The position numbers and the translations under genes are program-made. From Pseudomonas triticicola (GTDB lineage Bacteria > Pseudomonadota > Gammaproteobacteria > Pseudomonadales > Pseudomonadaceae), in the NCBI RefSeq assembly GCF_019145375.1, contig NZ_JAHSTX010000001.1, positions 186,001 through 250,000 of the forward strand: DNA of 64,000 nt, in the 5' to 3' direction. Of this stretch, positions 57,405 to 64,000 are shown in pieces. The notes below the pieces were generated by a model. The model was not told the origin of the DNA. It did no database searches and worked only from the letters and a program-made list of their open reading frames with translations. Every line of letters starts with the position of its first letter. Positions within the stretch are counted from its first letter, which is position 1.

Positions 57405-58355
57405 TCTTGGGGTTTTGGGGGTATATCCGTTTTTGCGGGTGTTGCGGATTACGGTTCCGCCCTTACGGCGGGTCACCTTTTTCAAACGCCAAAAAGGTAA
57501 CCGAAAAGGCTTGCTCCTGCGTTCGGCCCTCGCAGGCTCGGGTTCCTTCGCTACGGGATCGATCCGGGCGCAGCGCCTCCGGTTTGCTTCGCTGCACCTC
57601 CCCTCGCTGTGTCTGGCTGCGCCAGACGGTCGCTGCGCTCCCACGCCCGGATCAAGCCCTCCGCTCAGCCTTCCGACGTCGCCCGTGGATCAAGATCAAA
57701 GGCACTCGAGCTTGCGCTCATTGTTGAGTGGTGAAGAGCGTGTGGTCTGCTTTGGATCTGTGTTGGATTCGCCCCTCACCCCAGCCCTCTCCCGAGGGAG
57801 AGGGGGCCGATCTGTGTGGTGTTCAAAACCTGCATTCGACTCGGTGTCTCAGGTCGGCGTACCCGCCTGTACAACTCGGTCAGTCCCCTCTCCCTTCGGG
57901 AGAGGGCTAGGGTGAGGGGCTTTTGATCTTCTGCATATTTGCATTCGACTCGGTGTCTCAGGTCGGCGTACTTCGCCTGTACAACTCGGTCAGTCCCCTC
58001 TCCCTTCGGGAGAGGGCTAGGGTGAGGGGCTCTTGATCTGGCTTGCTTTGGCTCCGGCTTTTGACCTTCCGCCCCTTCGGCAGGCTTCGTTACGGGATTG
58101 ATCCGGGCGTGGGAGCGCAGCCAAACACAGCGAGAGGAGGTGCAGCGAAGCAAACCGGAGGCGCTGCGCCCGGAGCGATCCCGTAACGAAGGTACCCCGA
58201 GCCCCAGCGAGCGGGCCGTACGCCGGGACAAAGCCTTTTGGGTTACCTTTTCGCTGGGCCGGCACTCCGGCGTTTGGAAAAGGTGACTCGCTGTAAGAGC
58301 GAAACCATAAGAAGCCGTTACCGCAGCAACGGATATTCACCCGAACCCCAAACCC
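57405..58355. repeat. Long composite inverted repeat, about 250-bp arms
   Basis: The left arm (about 57405-57655) and the right arm (about 58075-58355) are imperfect inverse copies. They share TTGCTTCGCTGCACCTC, GGCGCAGCGCCTCCGG, TACGGGATCG and the GGTNACC/AAACGCC ends, with roughly three quarters of bases matching by eye. The 420-bp centre includes a tandem duplication. No ORF in it is supported. This fills the gap between flgE and nrdA. Confidence 0.8.
57831..58040. repeat. Tandem duplication of about 109 bp
   Basis: Units start at 57831 and 57940 with TGCATTCGACTCGGTGTCTC, run through a hairpin (CCCTCTCCCTTCGGGAGAGG) and end at GAGGGGCTYTTGATCT; they differ by few bases and one insertion. 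A partial further CCCTCTCCCGAGGGAGAGGG hairpin lies just upstream at about 57786-57806. Confidence 0.85.
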
Positions 58356-58365
58356 CCAAAAAACA

Positions 58366-58402
58366 AAACCCCCGACACACCAGCAGTCTGTCGGGGGTTT
58401 CT
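58366..58402. terminator. Terminator after nrdA
   Basis: ACCCCCGACA...TGTCGGGGGT stem flanked by A- and T-rich tracts on both sides; it lies 48 bp beyond the nrdA stop. Confidence 0.85.
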
Positions 58403-58450
58403 TTTGCCTGAAGATTTCAGGCGTCTCGCAACGCCTGATCTCAGCTCAGC

Positions 58451-61345
58451 TTATTGGCAAGCTTCGCAATCCGGCTCGTCAATCGCGCAGGCCTTTGGCA
58501 CTGGCGCCGGACCTGCCGGAGCGGCCAGGACCGAATCGTCGCCGTGGTTGCCGCCGCTGGAAACAGCGTTCAGCTTACCGGTGTTGATGGTCGACTTCTC
58601 GGTGCTGGTCGCGGCCAGGGCACGGAGGTAGTAGGTGGTTTTCAGACCACGGTACCAGGCCATGCGGTAGGTCACGTCGAGCTTCTTGCCCGATGCGCCG
58701 GCGATGTAGAGGTTCAGCGACTGGGCCTGGTCGATCCACTTCTGACGACGGCTGGCGGCGTCAACGATCCACTTGGTGTCCACTTCGAACGCGGTCGCGT
58801 AGAGCTCTTTGAGTTCTTGCGGGATGCGCTCGATCTGCTGCACCGAACCGTCGTAGTACTTCAGGTCGTTGATCATGACCGAGTCCCACAGACCGCGAGC
58901 CTTCAGGTCGCGAACCAGGTACGGGTTGATCACGGTGAATTCGCCCGACAGGTTCGATTTCACGTACAGGTTCTGGTAGGTCGGTTCGATCGACTGCGAA
59001 ACGCCAGTGATGTTGGCGATGGTCGCGGTCGGTGCGATGGCCATGATGTTCGAGTTACGGATGCCTTTCTGTACACGGGCGCGAACCGGTGCCCAGTCGA
59101 GGGTTTCCTTCAGGTCGACATCGATGTACTTCTCGCCGCGCTGCTCGATCAGGATCTGTTGCGAATCCAGTGGCAGGATGCCCTTGGACCACAGCGAACC
59201 GTTGAACGTCTCGTAGGCGCCGCGCTCGTCGGCCAGGTCGCAGGAAGCCTGGATCGCGTAGTAGCTGACCGCTTCCATCGACTTGTCGGCGAACTCGACG
59301 GCAGCGTCGGAGCCGTAGGCGATGTGCTGCAGGTACAGAGCGTCCTGGAAGCCCATGATGCCCAGACCGACCGGACGGTGGCGGAAGTTGGAGTTCTTCG
59401 CTTGCGGCACCGAGTAGTAGTTGATGTCGATCACGTTATCGAGCATGCGCACGGCGGTGTTCACGGTGCGTTGCAGCTTGGCGGTATCGAGCTTGCCGTC
59501 GACGATGTGGTTCGGCAGGTTGATCGAGCCCAGGTTGCAAACGGCGATCTCGTCCTTGTTGGTGTTCAAGGTGATCTCGGTGCACAGGTTCGAGCTGTGG
59601 ACCACGCCGACATGCTGCTGCGGGCTGCGCAGGTTGCACGGGTCTTTGAAAGTCAGCCATGGGTGGCCGGTTTCGAACAGCATGGAGAGCATCTTGCGCC
59701 ACAGGTCTTTGGCCTGGATGGTCTTGAACAGCTTGACCTTGCCCGGGTACTCGGTCAGCGCTTCGTAGTACTCGTAGCGCTCTTCGAAGGCTTTACCGGT
59801 CAGGTCGTGCAGGTCCGGTACTTCCGATGGCGAGAACAGGGTCCACTTGCCGTCATCGAAGACACGCTTCATGAACAGGTCAGGGATCCAGTTGGCGGTG
59901 TTCATGTCGTGGGTACGACGACGATCATCACCGGTGTTCTTGCGCAGCTCGATGAACTCTTCGATGTCCATGTGCCAGGTTTCCAGGTAGGCACACACAG
60001 CGCCTTTGCGCTTGCCACCCTGGTTCACGGCCACAGCGGTGTCGTTCACCACTTTGAGGAACGGCACCACGCCTTGCGACTTGCCGTTGGTGCCCTTGAT
60101 GTAAGAACCCAGCGCACGGACAGGCGTCCAGTCGTTGCCCAGGCCGCCAGCAAATTTCGACAGCATGGCGTTGTCGTGGATCGCGTGATAGATGCCCGAC
60201 AGGTCATCCGGCACGGTGGTCAGGTAGCAGCTCGACAGCTGTGGACGCAGGGTACCGGCGTTGAACAGCGTCGGGGTCGAAGCCATGTAGTCGAACGAGG
60301 ACAGCAGGTTGTAGAACTCGATCGCACGGTCTTCTTTCTGCTTCTCTTCGATCGCAAGACCCATGGCCACGCGCATGAAGAAGATCTGCGGCAGTTCGAA
60401 ACGCACGCCATCCTTGTGGATGAAGTAGCGGTCGTACAGGGTCTGCAGGCCCAGGTAGGTGAATTGCTGATCGCGCTCGTGGTTGATCGCCTTGCCCAGT
60501 TTTTCCAGGTCGAAGGTGGCCAGCACAGGGTTCAGCAGTTCGAACTCGATACCTTTGGCGATGTAGGCCGGCAGGGCCTTGGCGTACAGGTCGGCCATTT
60601 CGTGATGGGTGGCGCTTTCGGCGACTTCGAGGAAGTTCAGGCCTTCGGCACGCAGGGTGTCCATCAGCAGGCGGGCGGTGACGAACGAGTAGTTCGGCTC
60701 GCGCTCGACCAGGGTACGGGCGGTCATCACCAGGGCGGTGTTGACGTCGGTCAGGGCCACGCCGTCGTACAGGTTCTTCAGGGTTTCGCGCTGGATCAGG
60801 TCGCCATCGACTTCTTCCAGGCCTTCGCAGGCTTCGGTAACGATGGTGTTCAGGCGGCCCATGTCCAGCGGCGCGAGGCTGCCGTCGGCGCGGGTGATGC
60901 GGATCGACGGGTGCGCGTTGACTGCTGCTTCGGCAGGAGCGTGCGCTGCGCGCTCTTTCGAACGGCCGTCACGGTAGATCACGTAGTCACGCGCGACTTT
61001 CTGCTCGCCGGCGCGCATCAGGGCCAGTTCGACCTGGTCCTGGATTTCTTCGATGTGGATGGTGCCGCCCGATGGCATGCGACGCTTGAAGGTCGCGGTG
61101 ACCTGTTCGGTCAGGCGCGCAACGGTGTCGTGGATTCGCGACGAGGCGGCAGCGGTGCCGCCTTCAACTGCGAGGAACGCTTTGGTGATAGCGACGGTGA
61201 TCTTGTCATCGGTGTAAGGAACGACAGTGCCATTACGCTTGATCACGCGCAGCTGGCCAGGCGCGGTGGCTGCCAGATCCGAAGTCGAATCGGCGGCCTG
61301 CGGCAAGGTGCCCTGCGGGTTCTCGCGAGTTGTGTCGGTTTGCAT
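58451..61345 (-). CDS. nrdA: Class Ia ribonucleotide reductase, large subunit
   Basis: This 964-residue protein starts at ATG 61345. It reduces ribonucleoside diphosphates, together with NrdB. It is longer than the E. coli enzyme because of two N-terminal ATP-cone regions (VIKRNGTVVPYTDDKIT and IRITRADGSLAPLDMGRLNT), as known for Pseudomonas. The active-site cysteine region SSCYLTT, SNLCTEITL (cysteine and glutamate), and the C-terminal shuttle pair DCEACQ are present. nrdB is not in the window, so it must lie elsewhere on this strand's side or be distant. Two NrdR boxes and a DnaA box lie upstream. Confidence 0.96.
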   Translation of the reverse strand: MQTDTTRENPQGTLPQAADSTSDLAATAPGQLRVIKRNGTVVPYTDDKITVAITKAFLAVEGGTAAASSRIHDTVARLTEQVTATFKRRMPSGGTIHIEEIQDQVELALMRAGEQKVARDYVIYRDGRSKERAAHAPAEAAVNAHPSIRITRADGSLAPLDMGRLNTIVTEACEGLEEVDGDLIQRETLKNLYDGVALTDVNTALVMTARTLVEREPNYSFVTARLLMDTLRAEGLNFLEVAESATHHEMADLYAKALPAYIAKGIEFELLNPVLATFDLEKLGKAINHERDQQFTYLGLQTLYDRYFIHKDGVRFELPQIFFMRVAMGLAIEEKQKEDRAIEFYNLLSSFDYMASTPTLFNAGTLRPQLSSCYLTTVPDDLSGIYHAIHDNAMLSKFAGGLGNDWTPVRALGSYIKGTNGKSQGVVPFLKVVNDTAVAVNQGGKRKGAVCAYLETWHMDIEEFIELRKNTGDDRRRTHDMNTANWIPDLFMKRVFDDGKWTLFSPSEVPDLHDLTGKAFEERYEYYEALTEYPGKVKLFKTIQAKDLWRKMLSMLFETGHPWLTFKDPCNLRSPQQHVGVVHSSNLCTEITLNTNKDEIAVCNLGSINLPNHIVDGKLDTAKLQRTVNTAVRMLDNVIDINYYSVPQAKNSNFRHRPVGLGIMGFQDALYLQHIAYGSDAAVEFADKSMEAVSYYAIQASCDLADERGAYETFNGSLWSKGILPLDSQQILIEQRGEKYIDVDLKETLDWAPVRARVQKGIRNSNIMAIAPTATIANITGVSQSIEPTYQNLYVKSNLSGEFTVINPYLVRDLKARGLWDSVMINDLKYYDGSVQQIERIPQELKELYATAFEVDTKWIVDAASRRQKWIDQAQSLNLYIAGASGKKLDVTYRMAWYRGLKTTYYLRALAATSTEKSTINTGKLNAVSSGGNHGDDSVLAAPAGPAPVPKACAIDEPDCEACQ

Positions 61346-61704
61346 GGGGGGTGGTCTCCACATTCTCTATGTTTGTTTGGCACCGTCATGGTGCTCACCG
61401 TTCTGTACCGAAGCACTGCAACCGACGGGCGTCGGCATTACAAACTTCGGAACAGTAGGAAAAAGGCTGCAACGCCGCATCCTTGCCGAAGTTTTGGTGG
61501 CAAACCGAAGCTCGCTACCGAATTCCTTCGCGGGTGGCAGTCATGACTGCAACACCCATACCGTTTTGTCCGTTTCGGACCAAATAAAACGGTGCCATCC
61601 GCCAGTGCGGTTTGGGCTTGAAAAAACTCGCTTGTTCTACCGGAAACTGGCCATAAAGCACTTGAGTTTCAGGTCTGAAATGTGGTTGGGCGTTTTAGGT
61701 GAAA

Positions 61705-61752
61705 ACCCTATATGTAGGGTCTCCGTTTTCGCCGTGCTACAAGATAATGCGT
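61705..61752 (-). promoter_or_regulatory. Pair of candidate NrdR boxes upstream of nrdA
   Basis: ACCCTATATGTAGGGT (61705-61720) and CTACAAGATAATGCGT (61737-61752) each resemble the NrdR consensus ACACWATATWTWGTGT. They start 32 bp apart, about three helical turns, the spacing usual for NrdR pairs. NrdR would repress nrdA when dATP is high. Confidence 0.7.
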
Positions 61753-61778
61753 TTCAGGGGGGGATTGCAACGTACTAC

Positions 61779-61788
61779 CTGTGGATAA
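61779..61788 (-). promoter_or_regulatory. DnaA box in the nrdA upstream region
   Basis: TTATCCACAG on the minus strand is a perfect DnaA box, 434 bp before nrdA and just beyond the NrdR boxes. In E. coli DnaA controls nrdAB. The rest of 61346-62196 is non-coding as far as I can see, containing the divergent promoters and one REP-like repeat. Confidence 0.75.
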
Positions 61789-62051
61789 GCCTGTGCGTAA
61801 TTTGTGTAAGAAACAGGGAAAACGCGTGTAGGCCGCGAACCTGCTGAGCCAGACCGTTTGTCACTGTTTTTTTGCCTGGAAAAACGCTTCAGCGGTTTTT
61901 TAAGGGCGCGAACCCTATCACAGAATTCCGCCTTGTCCGAACGCATTTACCGACTTGTTTTCCGGGTGAGCGGCGTTTATACAATCGCTGGGCGCATGGG
62001 CATTTTTATCCTCCTGAAACATGACAGATGATCGGGAGGTACACGCAGGAT

Positions 62052-62132
62052 TGTGGGAGCGAGCCTGCTCGCGAATCGATTGACCACTGAGCTGGTGCAA
62101 CAGACGCTTTCGCGAGCAGGCTCGCTCCCACA
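62052..62132. repeat. REP-like inverted repeat pair, family A (copy 5)
   Basis: Inverted arms with core GGGAGCGAGCCTGCTCGCGA, between nrdA and the response regulator gene. Confidence 0.9.
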
Positions 62133-62196
62133 GGTTTTGTCCGTGTCAGGCGATTGTCTTTCTTCTTTGAATAAAAACAGCAAGCAGAGGTCACCG

Positions 62197-62919
62197 GTGG
62201 AGCAACAAACCTGGCAGGTATTGATCGTCGAGGATGACCAGCGACTGGCCGAGCTCACCCGTGATTACCTGCAAGCCAATGGCCTGCGCGTGGAGATCGA
62301 AGGCAACGGCGCGCTGGCGGCGGCGCGGATCATCAAGGAGCAGCCGGATCTGGTGATCCTCGATCTGATGCTGCCCGGCGAGGATGGCCTGAGCATCTGC
62401 CGCAAGGTGCGCAGCCAGTACGACGGGCCGATCCTGATGCTCACCGCGCGCACCGATGACGCTGATCAGATCCACGGCCTCGACCTCGGTGCCGACGACT
62501 ATGTGTGCAAACCGGTGCGTCCGCGCTTGTTGCTGGCGCGCATCCAGGCGTTGCTGCGCCGCAGTGACACACCGGAGCCGGCCGCGGAAAAATCCCGGCG
62601 TTTGCAATTCGGTCCGTTGGTGGTCGACAACGCATTGCGTGAAGCCTGGCTGAGCGACAACGGCATCGAGCTGACCAGCGCCGAATTCGACCTGCTGTGG
62701 CTGCTGGTGTCCAACGCCGGGCGGATTCTGTCCCGGGAAGAAATCTTCACTGCCCTGCGCGGCATTGGCTATGACGGCCAGGACCGCTCAATCGACGTGC
62801 GCATCTCGCGCATCCGCCCGAAAATCGGCGACGACCCCGACCATCCGCGCCTGATCAAGACCATCCGCAGCAAAGGCTACCTGTTCGTCCCGGAAGCCTG
62901 CGCAGACCTGGCGCTGTGA
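62197..62919 (+). CDS. OmpR-family response regulator, RstA-like
   Basis: This 240-residue regulator starts at GTG 62197 (AGAGG 7 nt upstream); the longer in-frame ORF to 62053 reads through the REP-like repeat. The receiver has D56 in VILDLMLPGEDG and the KPVRPRLL switch lysine. The C-terminal winged helix includes ELTSAEFDLLWLLVSNAG and SIDVRISRIRPKIG. Its stop overlaps the kinase start. Confidence 0.93.
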   Translation: MEQQTWQVLIVEDDQRLAELTRDYLQANGLRVEIEGNGALAAARIIKEQPDLVILDLMLPGEDGLSICRKVRSQYDGPILMLTARTDDADQIHGLDLGADDYVCKPVRPRLLLARIQALLRRSDTPEPAAEKSRRLQFGPLVVDNALREAWLSDNGIELTSAEFDLLWLLVSNAGRILSREEIFTALRGIGYDGQDRSIDVRISRIRPKIGDDPDHPRLIKTIRSKGYLFVPEACADLAL

Positions 62920-64000
62920 ACTCGATCTTCCTGCGCATCTACGGCGGCATGTGCGCCGCGCTGATTCTGGTGGCGGTACTCGGCGTGCTGGCGCTGAACC
63001 TGCTCAATCAGGTGCGCAGCGAGCAATACCGCGAGCGCCTGGCCCACGGCACCTTCTCGCTGATGGCCGACAATCTGCAACCGATGAACCAGACCGAACG
63101 CCATCGCGCGCTGCTGGTGTGGGAGCGGCTGCTCGGTATTCCGCTGACGCTGAAGAAATTCTCTGAAACCGACCTTGATCTGGCCCAGCGCACCCGTGTG
63201 CTGCGCGGTCAGGCGCTGGTCGAGCAGACCGGGCCTCACGCGGCCAAGGTCTATCGGCTGATCAGCGAAAAAGAGCAAATGATGCTGGTGGGCGAGGTGC
63301 AGCAGATCAGCGAGCAACTGGCCCGGGCGACCATTTACCTGCTGGCCGATGAACTGGTGCGGGTACCGGTCGGCGAACAGCCCAAACGTCTGGCGCAGAT
63401 AAAACAGGAAAAGGGCTTTGGCTTCGATCTGCGTCTGGTCACGGTAAATGACGCCGACATGGACGAAGACCAGAGCCGCCGCGTAGCCGAGGGCGATACG
63501 GTGATGGCGCTGGGCAAGGGCGGCGATTCGATCCGTGTGTTTGCCGGCATGGTTGGCACGCCGTGGGTGCTGGAAATTGGCCCGCTGTATCAGATGAATC
63601 CGTACCCGCCGGAGTGGCTGGTATTGATTGCCGCGCTCGGTCTGACCCTGATCGGCCTTATCGTTTATCTGTTGGTGCGTCAGCTCGAGCGACGTTTGCG
63701 CGGCCTCGAAGCGGCGGCCACGCGCATCGCCAAGGGCAGCCTGGAAACCCGTGTGCCGGCGCGCGGTGCCGACTCGGTCGGGCGGCTGGCGTTGGCGTTC
63801 AATGGCATGGCCGAGCACTTGCAACAGTTGCTGGCGATCCAGCGTGAACTGGTGCGCGCGGTATCCCATGAACTGCGCACGCCGGTGGCGCGGCTGCGTT
63901 TCGGTCTGGAAATGATCGGCACGGCCACCACTCCGCAGGCGCTGGAAAAATACCGCGAAGGCATGGATCACGACATCGAAGACCTCGATAAGCTGGTCGA
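62916..64000 (+). CDS. RstB-like sensor histidine kinase (partial, runs off the right edge)
   Basis: Starts at GTG 62916, overlapping the regulator stop (GTGA). At least 361 codons are visible: TM1 (ALILVAVLGVLALNLL, about residues 14-29), a periplasmic sensor domain with GFGFDLRLVTVND typical of RstB, TM2 (LVLIAALGLTLIGLIVYLL, about 230-250), HAMP, and the HisKA start with SHELRTPVARL. The ATPase domain lies beyond the window. Expected to phosphorylate the upstream regulator. Confidence 0.93.
   Translation, partial: MNSIFLRIYGGMCAALILVAVLGVLALNLLNQVRSEQYRERLAHGTFSLMADNLQPMNQTERHRALLVWERLLGIPLTLKKFSETDLDLAQRTRVLRGQALVEQTGPHAAKVYRLISEKEQMMLVGEVQQISEQLARATIYLLADELVRVPVGEQPKRLAQIKQEKGFGFDLRLVTVNDADMDEDQSRRVAEGDTVMALGKGGDSIRVFAGMVGTPWVLEIGPLYQMNPYPPEWLVLIAALGLTLIGLIVYLLVRQLERRLRGLEAAATRIAKGSLETRVPARGADSVGRLALAFNGMAEHLQQLLAIQRELVRAVSHELRTPVARLRFGLEMIGTATTPQALEKYREGMDHDIEDLDKLV

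Noticed and set aside
57728..58340. ORFs inside the composite repeat after flgE
   Set aside because: They arise from the tandem and inverted repeats, on both strands, with no family resemblance or ribosome sites.
58454..61546. 1030-codon rightward ORF opposite nrdA
   Set aside because: Shadow of nrdA; no conserved domain and no ribosome site.

Overview
The window comes from a fluorescent pseudomonad, most likely the Pseudomonas fluorescens species group. This rests on high-GC coding DNA, the aru (AST) arginine-catabolism operon in Pseudomonas gene order, amrZ, rsmA/csrA, lysC-rsmA-tRNA synteny, a cheV-cheR-flgBCDE block, and several copies of intergenic inverted-repeat (REP-like) families typical of this group. 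No insertion sequence, CRISPR array or rRNA was seen.

Left edge (1-5747): a giant leftward gene, still open at the window edge, encodes a dermonecrotic-toxin-like, leucine-rich-repeat protein of the NEL E3-ligase effector type. At least three large helical-plus-LRR modules are visible. 6-14 kb: the complete aruCFGDB-(small protein)-aruE operon, which turns arginine into glutamate and succinate, with two ArgR-type half-sites upstream. 14-21 kb: a type II lumazine synthase behind an FMN riboswitch, then ltaE, alaS, lysC, rsmA and three tRNA genes (Ser-GCT and a duplicated Arg-ACG). 21-25.7 kb: mgtE, amrZ, an orphan phnN, three small secreted or membrane proteins, and tRNA-Arg(CCT).

25.7-38.15 kb: a 12.4-kb integrative element inserted in tRNA-Arg(CCT). 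It is bounded by a 49-bp direct repeat (attL/attR), and each end also has a matching 22-bp candidate integrase arm site. A tyrosine integrase lies at the right end and an AlpA/Xis-like protein near it. A Rep-like/HTH pair, a run of tiny rightward genes and a leftward phage-derived cluster (DUF5681 protein, lambda TipI-like tail assembly protein, lipoprotein, membrane protein) fill the centre. A serine recombinase and an AbiJ/HEPN-type abortive-infection candidate lie at the left end. No capsid, large terminase, portal, tape-measure, host-specificity or lysis gene is visible, so it is either a decayed prophage or a phage satellite. Its regulatory stretches hold several families of iterated palindromes: a CTCAGTTTTGAG-core operator at three sites, a 26-bp-period triple repeat, and four copies of a 15-bp palindrome beside the Rep-like gene. 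These are the least explained signals in the window.

38-49.5 kb: a CheB-CheR-PAS-histidine kinase-receiver fusion protein, an LprI-like secreted protein, a receiver-TPR protein translationally coupled to a small histidine kinase, a glutamine-synthetase-like gamma-glutamylputrescine synthetase and an MFS transporter. 49.5-57.3 kb: flagellar and chemotaxis genes (flgA, flgM, flgN, ycgR leftward; cheV, cheR, flgBCDE rightward) with clear sigma-28 and sigma-54 promoter matches. 57.3-58.4 kb: a long composite inverted repeat with a tandem duplication inside it, after which the flg operon does not continue. 58.4-64 kb: nrdA (leftward) with two candidate NrdR boxes and a DnaA box upstream, then an RstA/RstB-like two-component pair that runs off the right edge.
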